This document shows positions 52,777-62,785 of a stretch of 64,000 nt of DNA, one piece after another. Under the pieces are notes generated by a model. The model was not told where the DNA came from, ran no database searches, and saw only the letters and a list, made by a program, of their open reading frames with translations. The stretch covers positions 1-64,000 of the forward strand of contig CALKAL010000049.1 in assembly GCA_937983065.1 (NCBI GenBank). The letters run 5' to 3'. The stretch's first letter is position 1; each line of letters starts with the position of its first letter. Source of the DNA: an uncultured Bacillaceae bacterium (GTDB lineage Bacteria; Bacillota; Bacilli; Bacillales; Alkalibacillaceae). A program made the position numbers and the translations under genes.

Positions 52777-55100
52777 TTTTTTGACTCCTTCAATAAAGCG
52801 TGTTGTAACACTTCATCTAAATGATTCACTTTGATAAAGTTTAAATCTTTACGAACACTTTCTGGAATATCTTCTAAGTCTTTATCATTCTCTTCAGGTA
52901 TAATAATCGTCGTTAAGCCCGCACGATGGGCACTTAAAGATTTTTCCTTTAAGCCACCAATCGGAAGCACCCGACCTCTTAAAGTGATTTCCCCAGTCAT
53001 ACCGACATCTTTTCTTACAGGGCGATTCGTTAATGCCGAAACTAAGGCGGTGGCAATTGTAATCCCTGCCGACGGGCCATCTTTCGGAACGGCGCCTTCA
53101 GGGACGTGGATATGAATATCGTGCTTTTCATGAAAGTCTGGTTTAATTTTTAGCTCATCCGCACGGGAACGAATATAACTGAAAGCTGCTTGGGCCGATT
53201 CCTTCATAACATCGCCAAGTTTTCCTGTTAACGTTAATTTTCCTTTACCTTTAGCAATCGACACTTCAATTGACAGCGTATCGCCACCTGCTTGAGTGTA
53301 CGCTAATCCTGTTGCTGTCCCTACTTGATGGTCAGCTTCAGCTTGTCCATAACGGAAAAGCGGTTTACCTAATAGTTCTTCTACTTTGTTTTCGGTTATA
53401 ATGACCTTCTTCATTTCACCTGAAACGATAATTTTAGCCGCTTTTCTACAAAGGGAAGCAATTTGTCTTTCTAAATTACGAACGCCCGCTTCTCTTGTAT
53501 ACATGCGGATCAATTTTAATATGGCAGCATCGCGAAATTGAACTTGAGATTTTTCAAGTCCATTTTCCTTCATTTGCTTTTTAATTAAATGCTCCTTTGA
53601 AATATGGAGCTTTTCAATTTCTGTATAGCCAGCAATCGAGATTACTTCCATGCGGTCTAACAATGGACCTGGTATCGACTGCAGATAGTTCGCTGTTGCA
53701 ACGAACATAACCTTCGATAAATCATAAGCTTCTTCAATAAAATGATCACTAAAATTATGATTTTGTTCTGGATCGAGAACTTCAAGTAAAGCTGAAGCTG
53801 GATCCCCTCGAAAATCGCTCGCCATTTTATCGATTTCATCAAGTAAAAAGACAGGGTTAACCTTTTCCGCCTTTTTCATACCTTGAATGATCCGCCCTGG
53901 CATCGCGCCAACATAAGTTCTTCGATGTCCACGAATTTCCGCCTCATCCCTCACACCACCGAGAGAAATTCTAACAAATTTCCTTCCGACAGCACGGGCA
54001 ATTGATTTCGCTAAGGACGTTTTACCGACTCCAGGTGGACCGACTAAACAGAGGATTGGACCTTTTAATGATTTCGTTAATCTTTGAACAGATAAATATT
54101 CTAATACCCGCTCTTTCACTTTTTCTAATCCGTAGTGGTCTTCGTTTAAAATTTTTTCAGCATGGTTTATGTCTAAATTGTCAATCGTCTCATCATTCCA
54201 AGGTAATGAAACGAGCCACTCAATGTAATTACGGATGACAGAGCTTTCAGCCGAGCTTTGGGGTACTTTCTCATAACGGTCTAATTCTTTCAAAGCGACA
54301 ACTTCAACTCGCTCAGGCATGTCCGCTTCTTCAATCTTTTCTCTTAGCTGTTCGATTTCTCCGTTAATTCCATCTCGTTCGCCAAGTTCTTTTTGAATCG
54401 CTTTTAATTGTTCCCTTAAGTAATATTCTCTTTGGGTTCTTTCCATCGAGCGTTTTACCCGTTGACCAATTTTTCTTTCTAAGCTCAATACTTCTTTTTC
54501 ATTTTGGATAAGATGAATTAAATAATCGAGCCGATCAGGTACGTAAGACGTTTCTAAAATTCTTTGCTTTTGCCCGACTTTTAATGTTAAATGAGATGCG
54601 ACCATGTCTGCTAAGCGACCAGGGTCATCAATATCTCTAACCGTTTCAAACGTCTCTTTATTCAATCGTTTTGAGATTTTCGTATATTCTTTAAATTGTT
54701 TAATAAGCATACGCATTAGCGCTTGCTCTTCAACGTAATCTCCACGCTCATCCTCAAGCTCCTCATAAGAAGCAACAAAATATGGCTCTTGATTATTAAT
54801 GGATGTAATTGTTGCTCGTTTTACCCCTTCGACTAATATCCGATTCGTCCCGTTAGGCAACTTTATCATTTGCTTTATATGACCAATCGTTCCCGTTGAA
54901 TATAAATCATCAACTGTCGGATTGTCGTTTGCCGATTCTTTTTGAGAAACTAAAAGAATGTGATGATCATCAACCATACATTTTTCTAACGCCTTCACAG
55001 ACTTTTCGCGACCTACATCTAAATGTAAAACCATAGATGGATAAACGACGACACCGCGTAACGGAAGGAGGGGAATTTCTTTAAGGTTTTCTTTTTCCAA
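52773..55100 (-). CDS. lon: ATP-dependent protease La (LonA)
   Basis: About 775 residues: N-terminal substrate domain ([17 protein letters not shown]), AAA+ module ([15 protein letters not shown]) and a Ser-Lys protease domain with the catalytic Ser in [10 protein letters not shown]. The frame reaches 55127, but GGAGGTGTCCTTCC followed by TTG at 55100 is the likely start and gives the B. subtilis LonA length. LonA is a cytoplasmic quality-control protease. Confidence 0.97.
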   Translation of the reverse strand: MEKENLKEIPLLPLRGVVVYPSMVLHLDVGREKSVKALEKCMVDDHHILLVSQKESANDNPTVDDLYSTGTIGHIKQMIKLPNGTNRILVEGVKRATITSINNQEPYFVASYEELEDERGDYVEEQALMRMLIKQFKEYTKISKRLNKETFETVRDIDDPGRLADMVASHLTLKVGQKQRILETSYVPDRLDYLIHLIQNEKEVLSLERKIGQRVKRSMERTQREYYLREQLKAIQKELGERDGINGEIEQLREKIEEADMPERVEVVALKELDRYEKVPQSSAESSVIRNYIEWLVSLPWNDETIDNLDINHAEKILNEDHYGLEKVKERVLEYLSVQRLTKSLKGPILCLVGPPGVGKTSLAKSIARAVGRKFVRISLGGVRDEAEIRGHRRTYVGAMPGRIIQGMKKAEKVNPVFLLDEIDKMASDFRGDPASALLEVLDPEQNHNFSDHFIEEAYDLSKVMFVATANYLQSIPGPLLDRMEVISIAGYTEIEKLHISKEHLIKKQMKENGLEKSQVQFRDAAILKLIRMYTREAGVRNLERQIASLCRKAAKIIVSGEMKKVIITENKVEELLGKPLFRYGQAEADHQVGTATGLAYTQAGGDTLSIEVSIAKGKGKLTLTGKLGDVMKESAQAAFSYIRSRADELKIKPDFHEKHDIHIHVPEGAVPKDGPSAGITIATALVSALTNRPVRKDVGMTGEITLRGRVLPIGGLKEKSLSAHRAGLTTIIIPEENDKDLEDIPESVRKDLNFIKVNHLDEVLQHALLKESKK

Positions 55101-55133
55101 GGAAGGACACCTCCAAATTTTCCACATAACATT

Positions 55134-55162
55134 ATCATATAAAATTTAAAGATACGTGTAAA
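55134..55162 (-). promoter_or_regulatory. Probable sigma-A promoter of lon
   Basis: TTTACA (55162-55157), 17-nt spacer, TATGAT (55139-55134) on the minus strand. Confidence 0.6.
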
Positions 55163-55228
55163 TTGATATTGATTAACCTTTATTATGTTCTAAGTTTATC
55201 GAATATATTTTTCGATTAAACCAAAAGA

Positions 55229-55260
55229 AAAGGTACTCCATAACATGTTAGAGTACCTTT
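55229..55260 (-). terminator. Terminator after clpX
   Basis: AAAGGTACTC / GAGTACCTTT stem with 12-nt loop directly after the clpX stop. Confidence 0.8.
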
Positions 55261-55271
55261 ATTCGTTGTAA

Positions 55272-56549
55272 TTAAGCACTTTCTTTCGGTTTTTTCTTAT
55301 TTTGATCGATAACGGAGCCATCCTGCATAATGAGCTTCGGCTTTCCTTTTTCTTTTTCAATCGTATCTTTAGTGATAATACATTTTTCGATATCTTCTCT
55401 TGAAGGTAGCTCAAACATCATCTCAAGCATAACCCCTTCAATGATGGAGCGTAACCCACGGGCTCCTGTTTTACGTTCAATCGCTTTTTTCGCAATTGCA
55501 ACTAATGCATCATCTTCAAATTCTAACTCAACATCATCCATTTGGAATAACTTTTCATATTGTTTAACTAACGCATTTTTCGGTTTCGTTAAAATTTGAA
55601 CTAATGCATCTTCATCTAACTGCTCTAAGCTGCCGATGATTGGTAAACGTCCGATAAACTCTGGAATTAAACCGTAACGTAATAAGTCTTCTGGTAGCAC
55701 TTTCGTTAAAAGCTCAGAATCCTTCACCTTCGCGTTTTTAGAGTTCGAACCAAAGCCAATTACTTTTTCACCAAGTCGACGTTTAACAATTTGATCAATA
55801 CCGTCAAAGGCACCACCGACGATGAATAAAATATTCGTCGTATCAATTTGTATAAACTCTTGATGCGGATGCTTTCTTCCGCCTTGTGGTGGGACACTCG
55901 CTGTCGTTCCTTCTAATATTTTTAATAGAGCTTGTTGAACCCCTTCACCGGATACATCACGAGTAATTGATGGGTTTTCTGATTTTCTTGCTACTTTATC
56001 GATTTCGTCGATATAAATAATCCCTTTTTCGGCCTTTTCAACATCATAATCAGCCGCTTGAATTAATTTTAATAAAATATTTTCCACATCTTCACCGACA
56101 TAGCCCGCTTCGGTTAATGATGTCGCATCTGCAATAGCAAAAGGTACGTTTAAAATTCGTGCTAACGTTTGAGCGAGTAGTGTTTTCCCACTACCTGTAG
56201 GGCCGAGTAGTAAAATATTACTTTTAGATAGCTCAACCTCTTCGCTTACGAAATTCGTCTTGATCCTTTTGTAATGGTTATATACGGCAACGGACAATGA
56301 CTTTTTAGCTTGTTCTTGTCCGATGACATAATCGTCTAATATATCACAAATTTCCTTTGGCTTTGGAATATCATTTAATTCCTCTTGTTCCACTGAGCCA
56401 AGCTCTTCTTCTACAATCTCAGAACATAAATCGATACATTCATCACATATATATACACCTGGTCCCGCTACAAGCTTGCGGACTTGGTCTTGCGTCTTCC
56501 CACAAAAAGAACATTTTAATTGTCCTTTATCATCATTAAATTTCAACAT
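55272..56549 (-). CDS. clpX: ClpXP unfoldase subunit ClpX
   Basis: A 425-residue AAA+ unfoldase that feeds ClpP. The N-terminal zinc domain has CSFCGK and CDECIDLC; Walker A is GPTGSGKT, Walker [10 protein letters not shown], pore loop in [13 protein letters not shown], and the ClpP-binding IGF loop VIGFGSNSK. It is next to lon and tig as in B. subtilis. Confidence 0.98.
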   Translation of the reverse strand: MLKFNDDKGQLKCSFCGKTQDQVRKLVAGPGVYICDECIDLCSEIVEEELGSVEQEELNDIPKPKEICDILDDYVIGQEQAKKSLSVAVYNHYKRIKTNFVSEEVELSKSNILLLGPTGSGKTLLAQTLARILNVPFAIADATSLTEAGYVGEDVENILLKLIQAADYDVEKAEKGIIYIDEIDKVARKSENPSITRDVSGEGVQQALLKILEGTTASVPPQGGRKHPHQEFIQIDTTNILFIVGGAFDGIDQIVKRRLGEKVIGFGSNSKNAKVKDSELLTKVLPEDLLRYGLIPEFIGRLPIIGSLEQLDEDALVQILTKPKNALVKQYEKLFQMDDVELEFEDDALVAIAKKAIERKTGARGLRSIIEGVMLEMMFELPSREDIEKCIITKDTIEKEKGKPKLIMQDGSVIDQNKKKPKESA

Positions 56550-56627
56550 GTTTTCACCCCGTATTTATCTATATTACACGCATAACATTTATCTTAAACA
56601 AATGAAAGGGAGTTATTCCGTAACATT

Positions 56628-56656
56628 ATTATGTACCCGTTCAGTAAAATAGTCAA
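56628..56656 (-). promoter_or_regulatory. Probable sigma-A promoter of clpX
   Basis: TTGACT (56656-56651), 17-nt spacer, CATAAT (56633-56628) on the minus strand. Confidence 0.6.
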
Positions 56657-56764
56657 AAGAAAAAACTTACTATCATTTTACGCATATATTTATAAAAGTT
56701 ACACTAAAAATTAAATTTACGCGCTTTATAATAATTATTTATGTATGTAAAATTTGAGTTAAAA

Positions 56765-56789
56765 CAAGGCACGTATAAAACGCGCCTTG
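56765..56789 (-). terminator. Terminator after tig
   Basis: CAAGGCGCG / CGTGCCTTG hairpin (one mispair) followed by TTTTAAC on the minus strand, 20 bases after the tig stop. Confidence 0.65.
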
Positions 56790-56808
56790 TCTTTATATGA
56801 GAATCAGA

Positions 56809-58095
56809 TTATTTTGTTTCACTATGTTCAACTAAAAAGTCAATCGCTTTTTTAATTTTTAAATCGTCTTTTACTAAATCAGTGTTACCGCCTAGCATTT
56901 CAACGACATTTTCCACTTCTAAATTATACATCTTAGCCATTTCTTCCATATCTTTTTGTACATCTTCATCAGTTGCTTCTAAATTTTCTTCAATTGCAAT
57001 CGCTTCTAATGTTAAGTTTGTACGGACGCGTTTTTCTGCGTCTTCTTTCATCTGTTCTCTTAGTGCGTTTTCATCTTGACCAGAGAATTGGAAGTAAATA
57101 TCTAAAGTCATACCTTGCATTTGGAGTCGTTGTTCAAATTCTTGCATCATTCGGTCAAGCTCAGAATCGACCATCGCTTCAGGAACATCAATTTCCGCAT
57201 TTTCCGTTGCTAGGTTAATTAAAGTTTCACGAAGCTCCGTATCTGCATCAGTTTCCTTCTGTTCTTCTAAACGTTTCTTCGTTTTTTCTTTTAATTGTTC
57301 TAACGATTCGACTTCTTCATCAACATCTTTAGCGAATTCATCATCTAGTTCAGGCACTTCTTTATATTTAATTTCGTGAATTTTCACTTTAAATACAGCT
57401 TCTTTACCTGCTAAATCTTCAGCATGATACTCTTCAGGGAATGTAACTTGAACTTCTACATCCTCTCCTGATTCATGCCCGATCAATTGCTCTTCAAAAC
57501 CTGGAATGAATTGATTTGAACCAATTTCTAAAGAATGGTTTTCATCTTTTCCACCTTCAAATGGTTCCCCATCCTTAAAGCCTTCATAATCGATTACAAC
57601 TGTATCGCCTTCTTCAACTTTACCTTCTTCTTTAACGACTAATTCAGCGTTTTGCTCTTGAAGAAGCTTTAACTCTTCTTCAATATCTTCATCCGTTACC
57701 GTCGTATCTATCTTCTCGACTTCTAGCCCTTTATATTCCCCTAATTTCACCTCAGGCTTTACTGTAACAGTAGCTGTGAAAATAACTGGTTTTCCTTTTT
57801 CAATTTGTTCAACATCCACTTCTGGACGATCGACAGGGAAAATACCTGTTTCATCAATTGCATTTGAATAAGCATTCGGTAACATTAAATCAATCGCATC
57901 TTGATATAATGATTCAACCCCAAAACGTTTTTCAAAAATTGGTCGTGGCATTTTACCTTTTCGGAATCCTGGTACTTGCACTTCTTTTACTACTTTTTTG
58001 AAAGCTTGATCAAGCGCATTATCAAATTCTTCAACACTCACTTCGAATGTTAGTACGCCTTCATTGCCTTCTTTCTTTTCCCATTTTGCTGACAT
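56809..58095 (-). CDS. tig: Trigger factor
   Basis: A 428-residue ribosome-associated chaperone with peptidyl-prolyl isomerase activity. The ribosome-binding signature region [18 protein letters not shown], the FKBP-type PPIase domain (about 150-245; [20 protein letters not shown]) and the helical C domain are in order. Full length. Confidence 0.98.
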   Translation of the reverse strand: MSAKWEKKEGNEGVLTFEVSVEEFDNALDQAFKKVVKEVQVPGFRKGKMPRPIFEKRFGVESLYQDAIDLMLPNAYSNAIDETGIFPVDRPEVDVEQIEKGKPVIFTATVTVKPEVKLGEYKGLEVEKIDTTVTDEDIEEELKLLQEQNAELVVKEEGKVEEGDTVVIDYEGFKDGEPFEGGKDENHSLEIGSNQFIPGFEEQLIGHESGEDVEVQVTFPEEYHAEDLAGKEAVFKVKIHEIKYKEVPELDDEFAKDVDEEVESLEQLKEKTKKRLEEQKETDADTELRETLINLATENAEIDVPEAMVDSELDRMMQEFEQRLQMQGMTLDIYFQFSGQDENALREQMKEDAEKRVRTNLTLEAIAIEENLEATDEDVQKDMEEMAKMYNLEVENVVEMLGGNTDLVKDDLKIKKAIDFLVEHSETK

Positions 58096-58183
58096 AAAAA
58101 TCTTCCCTCCAAAATCTATTATTTCAATTAAAACCTTTCATTTTAAGGTGTAGCGAATGTTACACAAGTTTTGCAACCACTAT

Positions 58184-58211
58184 ATTATAACATAGATGAC
58201 ACGCCATTCAA
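58184..58211 (-). promoter_or_regulatory. Probable sigma-A promoter of tig
   Basis: TTGAAT (58211-58206), 16-nt spacer, TATAAT (58189-58184) on the minus strand. Confidence 0.6.
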
Positions 58212-58228
58212 CAACTATGAATAAAAAG

Positions 58229-59251
58229 CTAAACTTCAATTTGCGAGAAATACTTTTTCTCTAATTGCTCAATTTTTTCAACCCAATTTAAAACGTTCGG
58301 AGCTATGTATTGATCCATTTTTTTCTCATCATCATATAAGTATTTTGTTGCTAAATAAGAAGCCGCTTTAGCAATCTCTTTTAACTCTTCGTCATTCGGT
58401 GTAAAAGGATAGTAAATATACAACAGCCGATACAAAATTTGCTTTATAAATATGAATAACGTTGGGTCAGATTGCTCAATGTCATCTAATTCGTATAAAA
58501 TGGCAATCGCAAATTTTGTCTCGAAAACATCTTCAAGCTCATTCGGGTTAAATAATTGGTCTTGGCCGAACTTCTCAACTTCAATATGTTTATTCACATC
58601 ATATTCCGTACACCATTGTAAAATCCCCGTTTTAATAATCGGATTTAAATTTGTATCTGCTAAATAAGGTGTCAGCCGTTTCAAATATGGCTGGATTGGC
58701 TGCTGCCGCAAAACGGATAGTAAGCCCCACTGTGTTTGCAGCTCATTTTTTTCTAGGGATTCAATAAACTGTTCAATTTGGTCATCCATTTGCTGATCTG
58801 GTGACGTTTCTAAAAATTGTTTACTCATGTTGTAAATTTGTAAATAAGACTGCTCGAACTCAAAAGGAACCTTTTCCGTTTCAAAAATTTCATCTAATAA
58901 ACTTATCACTTCTTCATACCGGCTCGTTTGAAATAAAATAGACAAATAAATATGTAAGTATTTATAATATTGACTTTGATCGTTATACATTAATTTTTTA
59001 CAAAGCTCCAACGCTTCGTCATAACGATTCAATTCAATTAAACAAATGACTTTTGCGGTTAATATTTCATTTGTAGCTTCTTGAAACGACTCTAATTTTT
59101 CAATATGTATAAGAGCTTCTTTAAAATTCTTATGTTTGACCGCATTTAAACTTTCATTCTCTAATTGCTTACGCCAGCCAGGAAACATAATAATATCTTC
59201 ATGTTCATTATTCACCATAACATCATCCTGTCTAAAAAGTTTTATAACCAT
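58229..59251 (-). CDS. ysoA: TPR-repeat protein, YsoA-like
   Basis: Up to 340 residues, largely helical, with tetratricopeptide-like units (AVKHKNFKEALIHIEKLES, LIELNRYDEALELCKKL). Place immediately upstream of tig matches B. subtilis ysoA; function unknown. The start is uncertain: ATG at 59251 or at 59218, which has the closer ribosome-like AGGATG. Confidence 0.75.
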   Translation of the reverse strand: MVIKLFRQDDVMVNNEHEDIIMFPGWRKQLENESLNAVKHKNFKEALIHIEKLESFQEATNEILTAKVICLIELNRYDEALELCKKLMYNDQSQYYKYLHIYLSILFQTSRYEEVISLLDEIFETEKVPFEFEQSYLQIYNMSKQFLETSPDQQMDDQIEQFIESLEKNELQTQWGLLSVLRQQPIQPYLKRLTPYLADTNLNPIIKTGILQWCTEYDVNKHIEVEKFGQDQLFNPNELEDVFETKFAIAILYELDDIEQSDPTLFIFIKQILYRLLYIYYPFTPNDEELKEIAKAASYLATKYLYDDEKKMDQYIAPNVLNWVEKIEQLEKKYFSQIEV

Positions 59252-59641
59252 ACTTTACCCAAAATATTAAAGTTGAAAACGTATCGAGCCAACCTTTTTA
59301 TGTATACCTTCATACTATACTATTTAAACTTGATTGTAAAAATAGTAATATCCATGATGTACACTTAATTGTATGATTCCTTATTCAGATGTTATTTATT
59401 TTAGAATATAAGAAAAATCTCACTTATAGCAAGAAGTTCTTTTTTAATTTAAAAGGAATTTTAGTGTCCTTTATACAAAATATCGAGAAATTCATGTATA
59501 ATCTATATGCGTATTTACATTTAGTAATCTTTTCATTCTCAATATTATTATGCGTGAACGACTTTCTTTAGTTAAAATCAAGCCTCTAAGTGGCGCACGA
59601 ATCAGTGTGTCTTTATTATGTTTTTAACGGAGGTAAGGATA
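59252..59641. other. Intergenic stretch without a convincing gene
   Basis: AT-rich sequence between ysoA and the DUF898-like gene. A TATAAT at 59497-59502 with TATACA 19 bases upstream might be a plus-strand promoter for 59642-60652. Short open frames here lack ribosome sites. Confidence 0.4.
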
Positions 59642-59974
59642 TTGAGTGAATTACAATTTTCTAATACTCATAAAGAGTCTTATTTTGATGGTAAGCTACA
59701 CCAATATGTTGGTTATTTAATTTTGTTTTTATTAATGGTCGTTTTAACCTTTGGATTAGCATATCCGTGGGCAATCACGATGATGCTTAAATGGAAAACT
59801 AGACATACAGTTATTGAAGGGAAAAGACTCCAGTTTAAAGGGACTGGCATCGGTCTATTTGGAAACTATATTAAATGGTGGTTACTCACAATTGTTACTT
59901 TAGGAATCTATTTATTTTGGTTAATTATTTCCGTAAATAAATGGAAGGCGAAACATACAGTATTTGACCAATAA
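59642..59974 (+). CDS. DUF898-like small membrane protein
   Basis: About 110 residues beginning MSELQFSNTHKESYFDG. Two membrane pairs with repeated motif patterns (FGLAYPWAITMMLKWKTRHT and LGIYLFWLIISVNKWKAKHT) resemble the YjgN/DUF898 family in half length. The start is a TTG at 59642, 8 bases past GGAGG; an ATG at 59618 lies upstream of that site. Function unknown. A lipoprotein gene follows 45 bases later on the same strand. Confidence 0.7.
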   Translation: MSELQFSNTHKESYFDGKLHQYVGYLILFLLMVVLTFGLAYPWAITMMLKWKTRHTVIEGKRLQFKGTGIGLFGNYIKWWLLTIVTLGIYLFWLIISVNKWKAKHTVFDQ

Positions 59975-60019
59975 AGATATAAAAGGATAAAATTGTTGAT
60001 TATTAAGGGGGATTTAAAT

Positions 60020-60652
60020 ATGAGACGCGTGTTATTTTTAATTTCAATGACGATGATTGCATTATTTTTAGTCGCATGTGATGAGGCGGTCATTCAAAAT
60101 GTAAATAATGAAACTAATAATGACGTACAAGAAAATAATAATGGAACAAGTGAAGATGCAAATCATATCGAAAATAATCTAGGAACAAACGAAACTTCTA
60201 ACGATGATGAAAAAATCGAAGGAAATGAAGAGGAACTGGAATTAGTATCGAAAGAAAATAATGACGAACCAATTATAAATGAGATGGGAGATACCGTTCA
60301 CTTTAACGATCTTCACATTACATTAAATGATGCTTATTTAAGTGAAGGTGGGGAATGGGAAACTCCTTTCAATGATTATTATTTAATTTTAGACTTATCA
60401 ATTGAAAATACGGCTGATGAGCCAAAAAATGTTTCTACTTTACTTCAAATGTCTGTTGTAGACGATGAAAATTATAGCTATGATATTACGATATTTACTG
60501 AAACGAAAGGTAGTTTAGATGGTGAAATTGGGCCCGGAAGAACGACCCGAGGTGAAGTCGCTTTTGATGTTGATTCGTCAAGCTATTACGAATTTGTTTA
60601 TGAAGATCCATTTAGAGCTGGACAAGCGATTTGGCGATTTGAAGCGAATTAA
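60020..60652 (+). CDS. Lipoprotein with DUF4352-type domain
   Basis: About 210 residues. A signal peptide ending LVAC is followed by a highly acidic, Asn/Glu-rich linker (about 20-85) and a C-terminal immunoglobulin-like domain (VHFNDLHITLNDAYLS, YYLILDLSIENTADEPKN) of the DUF4352 (telomeric-repeat-binding-factor-2-like named) type common in Bacillus secreted lipoproteins. The ATG at 60020 follows AAGGGGG. Function unknown. Confidence 0.75.
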   Translation: MRRVLFLISMTMIALFLVACDEAVIQNVNNETNNDVQENNNGTSEDANHIENNLGTNETSNDDEKIEGNEEELELVSKENNDEPIINEMGDTVHFNDLHITLNDAYLSEGGEWETPFNDYYLILDLSIENTADEPKNVSTLLQMSVVDDENYSYDITIFTETKGSLDGEIGPGRTTRGEVAFDVDSSSYYEFVYEDPFRAGQAIWRFEAN

Positions 60653-60696
60653 TTTATGTTAGAATAAATATTTTTTAAAATAATAGTTGCTATATT

Positions 60697-60780
60697 AAGA
60701 AGGGTAAAAGGGTAGGCCCCCAAAGTAAGGTGAATTTTTCGCCCTAAATTGGGGAAATGGAGTACCAATAACCCTTCTTT
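60697..60780. terminator. Long hairpin between convergent lipoprotein gene and SDR remnant
   Basis: AAGAAGGGT (60697-60705) pairs with ACCCTTCTT, with an inner GGCCCCC/GGGG segment; T run follows on the plus strand. Can end both transcripts. Confidence 0.6.
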
Positions 60781-60808
60781 TTTAATTCTTATTATACAGC
60801 TAAAACAA

Positions 60809-61521
60809 CTAAACACCAGATAAAATACCGCCTTCAACTAGAAATTCTCCACCCGTTGAATAAGTTGATTCATCAGATGCAAGGAAGAGCACTAAATTGG
60901 TAACTTCTTTAGTCTCACCCATACGTTGTAACGGAACTGACGCTGCAACAATTTTTTCTGCATCTTTATTTTCACTAACCATTGCCGTTTTGATTGCTCC
61001 AGCATGAATCGTGTTTGCTCGAATCTTGTATTTTGCCAACTCTAAAGCAGCTACTTTTGTCATACCAACCATCGCAAATTTCGATGCGGAGTAAGCTATA
61101 TGGTTTTCAACGCCACGAAGTCCCGCTATGGAAGAAATATTTATGATACAACCTCCTCCTGGATATAATGCATTCCTAAAAATGCGGAAGTTTGGTTAAT
61201 TTCAATAATTTTCCGATATGTCTTGGGCGTCATTTCTTCAAGAGGCTCTAGAATCGCCACACCTGCATTGTTAATAAGTACATTTACAGGACCGAATGCC
61301 TCTTCTGTTTCTTTAATTACATTCTGCCAATCCGTTTCACTTGTAACATCATGCTTTATAAATTTTACGTTTTCACCAAGTTCATTCGCTAAATTCTCTC
61401 CTGATTCTGCATTCAAGTCCGTAATGACAACTTTTGCTCCTACAAATTCCTGAGCGTGAACAGAACCCATACCGCCTGCCCCACCTGTAATAATCGCAAC
61501 CTTATCCTATTAACGGGCCAT
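60809..61521 (-). pseudogene. Broken short-chain dehydrogenase gene
   Basis: An SDR of the 3-ketoacyl/cyclopentanol dehydrogenase type in two frames. A good ribosome site (AGGAGGAGA) leads to ATG GCC CGT followed by TAA TAG, then DKVAIITGGAGGMG in frame. After FLGMHYI the frame breaks: a deletion of roughly 19 bases removes the expected six to seven residues and shifts the frame. The rest (GGGCIINISSIAGLRG, YSASKFAMVGMTKVAALELA, GGEFLVEGG) continues in the other frame to 60809. No functional protein can be made from this copy. Confidence 0.9.
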
Positions 61522-61772
61522 CACAAATCTCCTCCTAATTTTTCAATCCATTTTCATTTTATTTACAACTATTATTATGTCATTTTTCAGCATAATAATT
61601 CAGTTATTAGGAGAGATAGTTAGGTTGATGATGTTTTCCGATGAGATTTTTATGCTTCGATATTTTCTAGATAAAAGGGACCCTCGCCTCCTCAAACATA
61701 TAGATTTCGCTAAAAAAGAACCCTACTAGGATCCTTTCATAAATATCTACAAAAACGAAATTATTAAATAAA
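61522..61772. other. Intergenic stretch, nothing convincing
   Basis: No open frame with a ribosome site. Only a weak imperfect inverted repeat (AAAGGGACCC near 61675 with GGATCCTTT near 61735) is visible. Confidence 0.4.
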
Positions 61773-61812
61773 AAACACGTTAAATGCTAAGTATAAGCGT
61801 TTTAACGTGTTT
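61773..61812 (-). terminator. Terminator after the 68-residue membrane protein gene
   Basis: AAACACGTTAAA / TTTAACGTGTTT perfect 12-bp stem, then T-rich sequence on the minus strand. Confidence 0.75.
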
Positions 61813-61844
61813 GTTGGATATGTAGCGTAACCTAATAAATTACT

Positions 61845-62051
61845 TTACAAAAACCTCATTAATTGAACGATCACTAAAACCACGATAGTAATAGTCACAA
61901 TCGTTGAAATGATTTTCTTAGAAATTTTTAGTAAACCTAATACAAGGACAAGTATAATAGCAACAACAATAGGCAAACCAACGATGTTAATTAAACTGTT
62001 TAAAAAATCGTTAACAGATTCACTCAAGAACGATGTAAAGTCGAAATCCAT
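61845..62051 (-). CDS. Small hydrophobic membrane protein
   Basis: Sixty-eight residues with an amphipathic N terminus (DFDFTSFLSESVNDFLNSL) and two adjacent strongly hydrophobic helices. The ribosome site AAGGGGGGATT is excellent and a terminator follows, so it is a real monocistronic gene. Family not recognised. Confidence 0.65.
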   Translation of the reverse strand: MDFDFTSFLSESVNDFLNSLINIVGLPIVVAIILVLVLGLLKISKKIISTIVTITIVVLVIVQLMRFL

Positions 62052-62284
62052 ATTATCAATCCCCCCTTAAATCATATATCGGTTGTAATGGAATTTTATA
62101 TAATATATTCGTACAAATTAAGAATTTTACTAGAATTCTTTTTAATATTTTGCTTCGATTTTAAATTAACCACCTAGCTGTAGTTCGGATTAAATATATT
62201 TATTTAAAAGTTGATTAAAAGCCTGCCCCATTTCTGCTCCAATTTGCTCTTTTCTTTATCGCACTAAAGCAAATCATTAAACAT

Positions 62285-62330
62285 AAAAATAGCCTAAAAC
62301 CATTGATGTGATTGGCTTTAGGCTATTTTT
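62285..62330 (-). terminator. Terminator after tRNA-Arg
   Basis: AAAAATAGCCTAAA / TTTAGGCTATTTTT stem directly beyond the tRNA 3' end. Confidence 0.85.
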
Positions 62331-62336
62331 AATTAG

Positions 62337-62410
62337 CGTCCCAGGAGCGATTCGAACGCCCGACCGACAGCTTAGAAGGCTGTTGCTCTATCCAGCTGAG
62401 CTACTGGGAC
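62337..62410 (-). tRNA. tRNA-Arg (TCT)
   Basis: Minus-strand cloverleaf GTCCCAG...CTGGGAC, D-arm AGCTCAGCTGGATAGAGC, anticodon loop CTTCTAA (anticodon TCT, reads AGA), T-arm GGGCGTTCGAATCGCTC. CCA is not encoded. Confidence 0.95.
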
Positions 62411-62423
62411 ATATAAACTTGTA

Positions 62424-62497
62424 TGGAGCGGGTGAAGGGAATCGAACCCTCGACAACAGCTTGGAAGGCTGTGGTTTTACCACTAAACTACACCCGC
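62424..62497 (-). tRNA. tRNA-Gly (TCC)
   Basis: Minus-strand cloverleaf GCGGGTG...CACCCGC, D-arm TAGTTTAGTGGTAAAAC, anticodon loop CTTCCAA (TCC, reads GGA), T-arm AGGGTTCGATTCCCT, discriminator T and encoded CCA. It lies 13 bases upstream of tRNA-Arg in the same transcript. Confidence 0.95.
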
Positions 62498-62642
62498 ATA
62501 TTATTTGATTTTAATATTATTTATCGGAGTACACACTATAGGTACATTTTTCTCCGTGGTACCTGTCCCTGCATCTGCTAGCTTATTCATGGATGCAAAT
62601 GCTTCGGGACAACTCGTAGTTATGACACAGATGCTTTGCTCG

Positions 62643-62660
62643 TCACTAAACTACACCCGC
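62643..62660 (-). repeat. Duplicate of the first 17-18 bases of tRNA-Gly
   Basis: CACTAAACTACACCCGCA here repeats exactly the plus-strand sequence of the 5' end of tRNA-Gly (62481-62498). The stretch between, about 145 bp, has no tRNA body or gene but contains GCATCTG/CAGATGC inverted segments. Confidence 0.8.
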
Positions 62661-62736
62661 AATTTGCTTTATACAGACAAGATTTATTATATATAATTAA
62701 ATGCAAGTATGTCAAGGGTAAATTTAAAAAATCAGA

Positions 62737-62766
62737 TTGCTGAGAAGTATTTTATTTCTCAGCAAT
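62737..62766 (-). terminator. Terminator after the XTP pyrophosphatase gene
   Basis: ATTGCTGAGAA / TTCTCAGCAAT perfect stem with an 8-nt loop, shortly after the stop. Confidence 0.8.
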
Positions 62767-62785
62767 TAATTATATGTTACATCGG

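Noticed and set aside
59389..59571. 60-codon plus-strand frame rich in Phe, Leu and Ile
   Set aside because: No ribosome site and AT-driven composition; treated as chance.
62424..62660. Prophage or island attachment site at tRNA-Gly
   Set aside because: The repeat involves the tRNA 5' end, spans only about 145 bp and has no integrase; a remnant or small insertion is likelier.
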